From assembly GCA_946060825.1 (NCBI GenBank), contig CAMGPO010000075.1:1-6112 (forward strand): 6,112 nucleotides of DNA, given 5' to 3'. The stretch's first letter is position 1. Each line of letters begins with the position of its first letter. The notes under the pieces were generated by a model that had not been told where the DNA came from, made no database searches, and saw nothing but the letters and a program-made list of their open reading frames with translations. The position numbers were made by a program, and so were the translations under genes. This stretch comes from an uncultured Clostridia bacterium. Lineage in GTDB: Bacteria > Bacillota > Clostridia > Oscillospirales > Oscillospiraceae. Shown here piece after piece: positions 1 to 5,581 of this stretch.

Positions 1-112
1 CCAGAGCCATATACTCCTGGCCTTCGTGCTCGAACCGGCTGAGGATTTCCATTTCGTAGCTGACACCATCTTCGTCGGTGATGGTTACGTAATCGGCGCC
101 AAATTCATCCAT
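1..112 (-). CDS. DUF1292 family protein, 5' part only (runs off left edge)
   Basis: The leftward frame begins at an ATG (complement of 110-112) and gives 37 codons before the window edge. The protein starts MDEFGADYVTITDEDG and continues with an acidic and aromatic stretch ending EHEGQEYMAL. This start, with its V-T-I-T-D-E-D-G core, resembles the small acidic DUF1292 proteins common in Firmicutes (Bacillus YrzB type), which have no settled biochemical function. The start is supported by a GGAGG ribosome binding site (complement of 122-126) 9 bases upstream and by a good promoter at 151-179. In Firmicutes such genes often sit near yrrK and fur or RNase J genes, but nothing further left can be seen here. 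The family call rests on only 37 residues, so it is likely but not certain. Confidence 0.82.
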   Translation of the reverse strand, partial: MDEFGADYVTITDEDGVSYEMEILSRFEHEGQEYMAL

Positions 113-150
113 GGCGTAGTGCCTCCGATCTGTCTCTCTTGGATGTTTCT

Positions 151-179
151 ATTGTACCGTGTAGCGGAGAGAAAATCAA
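151..179 (-). promoter_or_regulatory. Leftward SigA-type promoter for the DUF1292 gene
   Basis: Read on the minus strand, a TTGATT -35 box (complement of 174-179) is followed after exactly 17 bases by a TACAAT -10 box (complement of 151-156). Each box differs from the housekeeping consensus at one or two positions. The start of transcription would fall near the A opposite position 144, leaving a leader of about 32 bases that carries the GGAGG site. Position and orientation fit the DUF1292 gene. Confidence 0.75.
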
Positions 180-223
180 GTGGAAATCCGAAGCAAACGC
201 GGCGATCGTGCAAGAAATTCCGT

Positions 224-238
224 CTATATATTATATAG
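224..238. repeat. AT-rich 15-bp palindrome in the divergent intergenic region
   Basis: CTATATA and TATATAG flank a single central T, giving a perfect 7+7 inverted repeat. It lies between the leftward promoter and the GC-rich hairpin. It could be a protein-binding site, a cryptic -10-like sequence or simple AT-rich sequence. No partner -35 box at the right spacing was found on either strand, so no role is assigned. Confidence 0.4.
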
Positions 239-261
239 TATCTGCCATAGCGACAAAATCC

Positions 262-292
262 GGCGGCGCGGCGCCGTCTCCGCCGCGCCGCC
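262..292. other. Perfect GC-only 12-bp stem-loop, function unknown
   Basis: GGCGGCGCGGCG (262-273) is followed by a 7-base loop (CCGTCTC) and then its exact reverse complement (281-292). All twelve pairs are G-C, so the folded form would be extremely stable. It does not look like a normal terminator. The plus strand has no T run after it, and the minus strand has only TTTT a few bases beyond the stem, with no leftward gene feeding into it. It sits upstream of the predicted PBP transcription start, so it would not be in that mRNA unless another promoter is used. Confidence 0.55.
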
Positions 293-332
293 TCCGGAAG
301 AGACAGCAGATGCCATAAGGAAAAATTCAGGA

Positions 333-345
333 TTTCTTAAAGAAA
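333..345. promoter_or_regulatory. 13-bp palindrome in the -35 position, candidate operator
   Basis: TTTCTT-A-AAGAAA is a perfect 6+6 inverted repeat. Its right half occupies 340-345, where a -35 box would sit for the TATAAT at 363-368. Because that promoter has no recognisable -35 box, a protein bound here could repress it or help recruit polymerase. The palindrome is short and AT-rich, so chance is a real alternative. Confidence 0.3.
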
Positions 346-359
346 AGCATTGACAGCCA

Positions 360-368
360 TGATATAAT
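360..368 (+). promoter_or_regulatory. Extended -10 promoter for the PBP-methyltransferase-ecf operon
   Basis: TGATATAAT contains a perfect TATAAT hexamer (363-368) with an upstream TG at extended -10 spacing. Transcription would start near A375, giving an 80-base leader to the TTG start of the PBP gene. There is no -35 match 17 bases upstream (340-345 is AAGAAA). A perfect TTGACA does occur at 350-355 but is only 7 bases from the -10 box and cannot act as its partner. Confidence 0.6.
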
Positions 369-381
369 AAACTAACCGAAA

Positions 382-413
382 TTTGCAGTCTGAAATCTGC
401 GCCGTTTTGCAGA
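382..413 (+). repeat. Direct repeat TTTGCAG with a central complement in the PBP mRNA leader
   Basis: TTTGCAG occurs at 382-388 and again at 406-412, and between them lies TCTGC (396-400). The central CTGC can pair with either copy of GCAG. That gives a 4-bp hairpin with the left copy or a 5-bp hairpin (TCTGC with GCAGA, 8-base loop) with the right copy. The two structures are mutually exclusive. The stems are short, so any regulatory role is speculative. Confidence 0.3.
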
Positions 414-439
414 GTTTTGATCGCATGGGAATGATCCGG

Positions 440-446
440 AAGGAGG
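440..446 (+). promoter_or_regulatory. Ribosome binding site that fixes the TTG start of the PBP gene
   Basis: AAGGAGG is a full anti-Shine-Dalgarno match placed 8 bases before the TTG at 455. The in-frame ATGs at 425 and 431 lie upstream of this site and have no purine-rich site of their own. The TTG is therefore the preferred start. Confidence 0.8.
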
Positions 447-454
447 CGCCTGAG

Positions 455-2935
455 TTGGCACGAAAGAGTAAACAAGCTGGGACGGATGGACAGCCGCAGA
501 AAAAGGACAGGCGGGTGCTCCGCGGTATCCTGGTGACGCTGGGCACGCTGATTTTGATCTGCGCCGTGTCCTTCGGCATTTTCTGCGTTTACTTTTACCA
601 GTGGGTCAAGTCCGATATGACGCAGCAGAGCTATCTCCGGCTGGAGGACTATACGCTGGATGAGACCTCGGTCATCTACTACCAGGACAAGGAAACCGGC
701 GAATGGAAGGAGCTTCAGAAGCTGTATGCCACGGAGAACCGCATCTGGACGGATGCGGAGAAGATCCCCAGCAACCTGAAGTTCGCCTGCGTGGCCATAG
801 AGGACAAGCGCTTTTTTGAGCACTCTGGCGTGGACTGGCTGCGGACGGTGAAGGCCTGCGGCAATATGTTCATTGGTCGCTCGTCCTTCGGCGGTTCCAC
901 CATCACGCAGCAGCTGGTTAAGAATCTGACCAAGGAAGATGACGTCACAGTCCGCCGGAAGCTGACGGAGATTTATCGGGCCCTGAAGCTCGAGGAGGAC
1001 TACGACAAGGAAGACATCATGGAGATGTACCTCAACACGATCTACCTGGGCGAGGGCTGCTACGGCGTGGAAAGCGCCGCGCTCAAGTATTTCGGCAAGG
1101 ACGTCTGGGATCTCAGTCTGGCCGAGTGCGCCAGCCTGATTGGTATCACGAACAACCCCTCCAAATATGACCCCTACATCTATCCGGAGAACAACCGGGA
1201 CCGTCAGCTTACTATCCTGAGTCAGATGAAAAAGCAGGGCTATATCGACGGGGACGAGTACGAGGAAGCCGTGAATCAGGAAATGGATTTCCACTCCGCC
1301 AGCACCGGCGCCTATGAGAACGCCAACGGTTACTATTCTTATGCGGTGGACCAGGTGCTTCGGGACGTCATCAGTGAGATGATGGAAAAGACCGGCTACA
1401 GCTATGACGAAGTGTACGACATGGTCACCTCCGGCGGATACTCCATCTATTCCACCGTGGATCTGGAGGTCCAGACTGCGCTGGAAAAGGCTTTTGAAAA
1501 CCTGGACAATCTGCCCGTGACCGAGAGCAGCCAGCAGCTCCAGGGCGCGATGATGATTGTGGACAATGAAACCGGCGACATTGTGGCGCAGGTAGGCGGC
1601 ACCGGCCCCAAGAGTGGCACACTGACCTTGAACCGCGCCACGCAGAGCTACCTCCAGCCCGGCTCGATCATCAAGCCGCTGACGGTCTATGCGCCGGCTC
1701 TGGAGCAGGGCCTGATCAACCCGGCCACGGTCATGGACGACACCCCGCTGAACTTCGTCGACACGGGCTGCTGGCCGCGGAATGCCAGCGGCACCTATCA
1801 CGGTCTGGTCAATATGCGTACAGCCGTGGCGGAATCCCTCAACACCATCGCGGTTAAGTTGGTGGATGAGATGGGCCCCAGAGCCTGTTACGAATTCGCA
1901 CGGGATTCCTTTGATATCTCGACCTTTGTGGAGGCACGGGACCAGTACACCGATCTGAGCCTGTGGGCCATGGGCCTCGGCAGTCTGACCGACGGTGTGA
2001 CGCTGGAATCCATGGCGGAGGCCTATGCGGCCATCTGCAACGAGGGCGTCTACCGCGAGGGCAGAACCTTCACCAGGGTGGAGGACCGCAACGGTAAGGT
2101 CATCCTCGAAAACGAACAGGAGACCCATCAGGCAGTCAGCGAAAAGAGCGCCTGGTACCTGACCGATATGATGGAGGCCACCGTGACCGAGGGCACCGGC
2201 AAAGAAGCTGCCCTGGGCGGCATGGCCGTGGCCGGCAAGACCGGCACGACCTCCGACGACTGCGACCGCTGGTTCGCTGGCTACACGCCCTATTACACCG
2301 CCGTGGTCTGGACCGGCTATGACACGCCGGAGAGCATCGTGGTCAAGAGCGGCAGCGAGAATCCTGCCATTTATCTCTGGCAGCAGGTCATGTCGGATAT
2401 CCACGCAGGCCTGGAGCCGGCGGAATTCCAGCAGCCGGGCTATATCGTCGAGTGTTCCTACTGCCAGGATAGCGGCATGCTGGCCACCGAGGCCTGCCGT
2501 CTGGATCCGCGGGGCGACCGGACTGTCACCGGACTGCTTGCGCTGGAGGACGTTCCCACGGAGGAATGCACGAACCACCGCTTGGTGGATATGTGCGGCA
2601 TTTCCCATCAGGTTGCGACGGAGTACTGCCGCGATCAGGCAAAATGGGCCATCTACCAGATCGGCATGCTTCATATTGAGCGGTTCTATCCCATTGGGGG
2701 TATTCTTGTCGAAGATCAGCAGTACAACTATGTCGGTGACCCGCCGCCCGGATTTGTCCTTCCGGAGACCCTGTCTCCCGATGCGGAGAACATGGAGTGC
2801 TATGTCCACGTGGAGGATGTCGAGGTCAAGACGCTGGAGGAGCTGATCGAGGAGGCCCTGAACGAACGGCGGGAAGAACAGCAGGCACAGAACGGAGGGA
2901 CCGCCGGAGATACCGGCGGAGGATCCCGGAATTGA
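455..2935 (+). CDS. Class A penicillin-binding protein (PBP1A family): glycosyltransferase plus transpeptidase
   Basis: This 826-residue bifunctional enzyme (ponA/mrcA type) polymerises lipid II into glycan strands and cross-links the stem peptides outside the membrane. A short basic cytoplasmic tail (KKDRRVLR) precedes one membrane anchor at about residues 24-48. The GT51 domain (about 86-276) shows EDKRFFEHSG at 116-125 with catalytic Glu116, GGSTITQQ at 146-153, RRKLTE at 167-172 with the second Glu, and an MEMYLNTIYLG segment. The transpeptidase domain (about 361-646) has SIIK with nucleophile Ser404, SLN at 461-463 and KTGT at 595-598, so both activities look intact. A C-terminal region with six cysteines (667-725) and a Glu-rich then Gly-rich tail follow. 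The start is TTG at 455 because of the AAGGAGG site 8 bases upstream. The methyltransferase gene begins 12 bases after the stop. The family assignment is very secure; the exact gene name is not. Confidence 0.97.
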   Translation: MARKSKQAGTDGQPQKKDRRVLRGILVTLGTLILICAVSFGIFCVYFYQWVKSDMTQQSYLRLEDYTLDETSVIYYQDKETGEWKELQKLYATENRIWTDAEKIPSNLKFACVAIEDKRFFEHSGVDWLRTVKACGNMFIGRSSFGGSTITQQLVKNLTKEDDVTVRRKLTEIYRALKLEEDYDKEDIMEMYLNTIYLGEGCYGVESAALKYFGKDVWDLSLAECASLIGITNNPSKYDPYIYPENNRDRQLTILSQMKKQGYIDGDEYEEAVNQEMDFHSASTGAYENANGYYSYAVDQVLRDVISEMMEKTGYSYDEVYDMVTSGGYSIYSTVDLEVQTALEKAFENLDNLPVTESSQQLQGAMMIVDNETGDIVAQVGGTGPKSGTLTLNRATQSYLQPGSIIKPLTVYAPALEQGLINPATVMDDTPLNFVDTGCWPRNASGTYHGLVNMRTAVAESLNTIAVKLVDEMGPRACYEFARDSFDISTFVEARDQYTDLSLWAMGLGSLTDGVTLESMAEAYAAICNEGVYREGRTFTRVEDRNGKVILENEQETHQAVSEKSAWYLTDMMEATVTEGTGKEAALGGMAVAGKTGTTSDDCDRWFAGYTPYYTAVVWTGYDTPESIVVKSGSENPAIYLWQQVMSDIHAGLEPAEFQQPGYIVECSYCQDSGMLATEACRLDPRGDRTVTGLLALEDVPTEECTNHRLVDMCGISHQVATEYCRDQAKWAIYQIGMLHIERFYPIGGILVEDQQYNYVGDPPPGFVLPETLSPDAENMECYVHVEDVEVKTLEELIEEALNERREEQQAQNGGTAGDTGGGSRN

Positions 2936-2947
2936 CAGGAGATCATC

Positions 2948-3823
2948 ATGTGGAGAGCGGAAAACTGGAAAGACTATGAGGTGATCGACACCTCTTCCGG
3001 CGAGAAGCTGGAGCGCTGGGGCAAGTATATCCTGGTGCGGCCCGATCCTCAGTTGATCTGGAACACGCCGAAGGACGACCCACTGTGGCGGAAGTTTGAC
3101 GCCCGCTATGCCCGCTCCTCCACCGGGGGCGGCCAGTGGGCCCAGAAACGGCTGCCGGAGCGCTGGCAGGTGTGCTATGACGATCTGATCTTCAACGTCA
3201 AGCCGATGAATTTCAAGCACACCGGCGTGTTCCCGGAGCAGGCGGCCAACTGGGACTTCATCCGGGAAAAGATTCGGAATGCGGGCCGCCCTATCAGTGT
3301 TCTGAACCTCTTTGCCTACACCGGCGGTGCCACCCTGGCTGCAGCTTCAGCGGGGGCCAGCGTCTGCCATGTGGACGCGGCCAAGGGCATGGTGGCCTGG
3401 GCCAAGGAGAACGCCAAGTCCTCGGGCCTGGAGAACGCCCCGATCCGCTGGATCGTGGACGACTGCGCCAAGTTTGTCGAGCGGGAAATCCGCCGCGGCC
3501 GGCGCTATGACGCCATCATCATGGACCCGCCCTCCTACGGGCGCGGCCCCTCCGGCGAGATCTGGAAGCTGGAGAACGATCTTTACCCCTTTGTGGAATT
3601 GACGGCCAAGGTTCTATCAGGCAGGCCGCTGTTTGTCATCATCAATTCCTATACCACCGGCCTTGCGCCCTCGGTGCTGGGCTACATCCTTGACACGGTG
3701 GTCGGATCGAAGTATGATGGCAATTCAGAATGTGATGAGCTGGGTCTGCCGGTGCGCCGCACCGGCCTGACGCTGCCCTGCGGCTCAACGGGCCGCTGGG
3801 TTGCGGCGGCGCCCGCTCTGTAA
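2948..3823 (+). CDS. Class I SAM-dependent methyltransferase, RlmI/RlmK-like (COG1092-type), target unknown
   Basis: This 291-residue enzyme has a Rossmann-fold methyltransferase domain after an N-terminal region of about 110 residues. Visible motifs are the SAM-binding loop VLNLFAYTGGATL (118-130), the acidic Asp143 in HVDAA, a D-D pair at 171-172 and DPPSYGRGPSGEIWKLE (193-209). A segment FKHTGVFPEQ (89-98) matches the substrate-side loop that reads KTGxFxDQ in RlmI-like proteins. The resemblance is to 23S rRNA methyltransferases of the RlmI/RlmK group, so an RNA substrate is likely. There is no PUA domain. The motif VI position reads INSYTTGL (232-239), where RlmI has a serine-cysteine-serine with the catalytic cysteine, so cytosine-C5 chemistry is doubtful. 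The start is ATG with AGGAG at 2937-2941. It sits between the PBP and ECF genes with gaps of 12 and 13 bases, consistent with one transcript. Confidence 0.9.
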   Translation: MWRAENWKDYEVIDTSSGEKLERWGKYILVRPDPQLIWNTPKDDPLWRKFDARYARSSTGGGQWAQKRLPERWQVCYDDLIFNVKPMNFKHTGVFPEQAANWDFIREKIRNAGRPISVLNLFAYTGGATLAAASAGASVCHVDAAKGMVAWAKENAKSSGLENAPIRWIVDDCAKFVEREIRRGRRYDAIIMDPPSYGRGPSGEIWKLENDLYPFVELTAKVLSGRPLFVIINSYTTGLAPSVLGYILDTVVGSKYDGNSECDELGLPVRRTGLTLPCGSTGRWVAAAPAL

Positions 3824-3836
3824 AGGAACGAAGTCA

Positions 3837-4688
3837 ATGAGCAATGCAATCACCGTGGAGAATCTGACCTTCGCCTACCCGCCGGCGGAGGATCAGGTGG
3901 CCGTCCCCATCTTTGATGGCCTCTCCCTGACCATCGAGGCGGGGAGCTTTGTGGCGGTGCTGGGCCACAACGGGTGCGGCAAGTCCACCCTGGCCAAGCA
4001 GTGCAACGCAATTCTGCTGCCCTCGGGCGGCAGCGTCACTGTGTTCGGCATGGACACTGCCCAGGAGGAACTTCTCTTTGAGATCCGCAGAACCGTGGGC
4101 ATGGTGTTCCAGAATCCGGACAACCAGATTGTTTCCAATGTGGTGGAGGAGGATGTGGCCTTCGCCCCGGAGAACCTTGGCGTTCCGCCAAAGGAGATCC
4201 GGGAGCGGGTCGACGAGGCCCTGCGCATCGTCGGCATGGAGGACTACCGGGAGCACGCGCCCCATCTTCTCTCCGGCGGACAGAAGCAGCGGGTGGCCAT
4301 CGCCGGCGTCATCGCCATGCGGCCCCGCTGCATTGTGCTGGATGAGCCGACGGCCATGCTGGATCCTCAGGGCCGCCGGGATGTCATGGACACCATCAAA
4401 CGGCTGAACCGGGAGGGCATCACCATTGTCCTCATCACCCACCATATGCCGGAGGCGGCCGAAGCCCAGCGTGTGATCGTCATGGAAGACGGACGCATCG
4501 CTGCGGACGGCACGCCGAAGGAGGTCTTTTCCCAGGTGGAACTGCTGCGTCAGGTCGGACTCAGCGTTCCGGACACCACAGCACTGCTCTATGCGCTGAA
4601 CCAGTCGGGCTACGATTTCCCGCTCGACGCTCTCTCCGTAGAGGAATGTGCGCAGGCACTCGCCCAGAGCGATCTGCTAGAGGCCTGA
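3837..4688 (+). CDS. ecfA1: Energy-coupling factor transporter ATP-binding protein EcfA1
   Basis: This 283-residue cytoplasmic ATPase is one of the two nucleotide-binding subunits of the ECF module, which powers uptake of vitamins and other micronutrients by partner S proteins. All ABC motifs are present: Walker A GHNGCGKST (43-51), Q-loop FQNPDNQIVS (91-100), signature LSGGQ (145-149), Walker B IVLDE (166-170), D-loop MLDP (174-177) and switch His202 in THHMPEA. The QNPDNQ form of the Q-loop is characteristic of EcfA1 rather than EcfA2, as is the gene order. The C-terminal extension of about 60 residues is usual for the family. The ATG at 3837 is chosen because AAAGGAA, overlapping the preceding stop codon, lies 8 bases upstream. 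A TTG at 3801 inside the methyltransferase gene is rejected. It should pair with EcfA2 and dock on EcfT. Confidence 0.96.
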   Translation: MSNAITVENLTFAYPPAEDQVAVPIFDGLSLTIEAGSFVAVLGHNGCGKSTLAKQCNAILLPSGGSVTVFGMDTAQEELLFEIRRTVGMVFQNPDNQIVSNVVEEDVAFAPENLGVPPKEIRERVDEALRIVGMEDYREHAPHLLSGGQKQRVAIAGVIAMRPRCIVLDEPTAMLDPQGRRDVMDTIKRLNREGITIVLITHHMPEAAEAQRVIVMEDGRIAADGTPKEVFSQVELLRQVGLSVPDTTALLYALNQSGYDFPLDALSVEECAQALAQSDLLEA

Positions 4689-4701
4689 CCCCAACAGTAT
4701 C

Positions 4702-4706
4702 GGAGG
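4702..4706 (+). promoter_or_regulatory. Ribosome binding site that fixes the TTG start of ecfA2
   Basis: GGAGG lies 8 bases before the TTG at 4715, in the short gap after ecfA1. The first in-frame ATG downstream falls beyond the Walker A motif and would destroy the protein. The TTG is therefore the only reasonable start behind a good site. Confidence 0.8.
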
Positions 4707-4714
4707 AATACGCA

Positions 4715-5581
4715 TTGGCCCCAATCATTGAGACGCGGGATCTGACCCACGTCTACGGCATTGGCACCCCGTTTGAACACTGTGCCATCGATCGGGTGAA
4801 TTTCCGCGTGGAACGCGGCGAGTTTCTCGGCATCATCGGCCACACCGGCTCCGGCAAATCCACTCTCATTCAGCATCTCAACGGGCTTCTGAAGCCCACC
4901 TCCGGTCAGGTTCTCATCGACGGCGAGGATCTGTACCAGAGCAAGGAATTTCTGAGAAAGACCCGCTTCCGCGTGGGTCTGGTGTTCCAGTACCCGGAGT
5001 ACCAGCTCTTTGAGGAGACGGTCTACAAGGACATCTCCTTCGGCCCGAAGAACATGGGCCTCGACGCAAAGGAGGTCGACCGCCGCGTCCGCGAGGCCGC
5101 AGGCTTTGTCGGCATTCCCGAGGACGCGCTGCAGAAGTCGCCCTTTGAACTGTCTGGCGGCCAGAAGCGCCGGGTCGCCATCGCCGGCGTCATCGCCATG
5201 GAGCCGGAGGTGCTGATCCTCGACGAGCCGACTGCCGGCCTCGACCCCCGGGGCAGCCGGGAGATCCTTGCCAACATCCGCGATTTCCAGAAGGCCAACG
5301 GCGCAGCCATCGTCATGGTCAGCCACAGCATGGAGGAGGTCGCGAAGCATACCGACCGCATCGTCGTCATCAACGACAGCCACATCGCCATGGACGGCAC
5401 GCCCCGGGAAGTCTTTACGCACGCGGATGCGCTGCTCTCCATGGGCCTCGACGTGCCGCAGATTACGCGGCTGTTCCTGCGCCTGCGGGAGATGGGCCTG
5501 CCGGTCGACGCCTCCGTCTATACGGTGGAGCAGGCGAGAGACCAGCTCCTCTCCAGGAAAGGAGGCGGTGCGGGATGCTGA
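4715..5581 (+). CDS. ecfA2: Energy-coupling factor transporter ATP-binding protein EcfA2
   Basis: This 288-residue second ATPase of the ECF module is homologous to the preceding gene but clearly diverged from it. Motifs are Walker A GHTGSGKST (42-50), Q-loop FQYPEYQLFEETV (91-103), signature LSGGQ (146-150), Walker B VLILDE (166-171), D-loop GLDP (175-178) and switch His204 in VSHSMEEV. The QYPEYQLFEETV stretch is a hallmark of EcfA2. The opening segment IIETRDLTHVYGIGTPFE is also typical, since EcfA2 proteins usually carry a Y-x-x-G-T-P-F/Y-E insertion there. The start is TTG at 4715, 8 bases after GGAGG. The gap to ecfA1 is 26 bases. The 3' end overlaps ecfT by 7 bases, which suggests coupled translation of subunits that assemble together. 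Confidence 0.96.
   Translation: MAPIIETRDLTHVYGIGTPFEHCAIDRVNFRVERGEFLGIIGHTGSGKSTLIQHLNGLLKPTSGQVLIDGEDLYQSKEFLRKTRFRVGLVFQYPEYQLFEETVYKDISFGPKNMGLDAKEVDRRVREAAGFVGIPEDALQKSPFELSGGQKRRVAIAGVIAMEPEVLILDEPTAGLDPRGSREILANIRDFQKANGAAIVMVSHSMEEVAKHTDRIVVINDSHIAMDGTPREVFTHADALLSMGLDVPQITRLFLRLREMGLPVDASVYTVEQARDQLLSRKGGGAGC

Noticed and set aside
26..238. A 70-codon plus-strand frame starting at GTG 26.
   Set aside because: It overlaps the DUF1292 gene and its promoter on the opposite strand and has no ribosome binding site or recognisable product.
262..300. The GC hairpin as a rho-independent terminator.
   Set aside because: It has no T run on the plus strand and only four Ts on the minus strand, and no gene ends into it from either side.
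350..368. TTGACA (350-355) and TATAAT (363-368) as one classical promoter.
   Set aside because: The spacing is 7 bases, far from the 16-18 needed for polymerase to contact both. The extended -10 reading was kept instead.
2319..2846. Additional plus-strand frames inside the PBP, methyltransferase and ecf genes (for example 2319-2846, 3312-3602, 3949-4407, 5268-5846).
   Set aside because: They are +1 or +2 readings of identified genes, with Arg/Ser/Ala/Pro-rich, low-complexity products.
224..3220. A 998-codon open frame on the minus strand, antisense to the whole PBP gene and the start of the methyltransferase gene.
   Set aside because: The plus strand encodes intact PBP catalytic motifs across the same bases. 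The antisense product is low in recognisable domains and rich in Leu, Val, His, Gly and Arg, as expected from reading a GC-rich gene backwards. A long open antisense frame is a codon-bias effect, so it is not called as a gene.
3801..3836. An upstream TTG start for ecfA1 at 3801.
   Set aside because: It would overlap the end of the methyltransferase gene and add 12 non-conserved residues. The ATG at 3837 has its own AAAGGAA site at proper spacing.
3834..5442. Minus-strand open frames opposite ecfA1 and ecfA2 (for example 3834-4445 and 4610-5422).
   Set aside because: They mirror the codon pattern of the two ATPase genes, have no supporting ribosome site or domain, and lie wholly within confidently identified genes.
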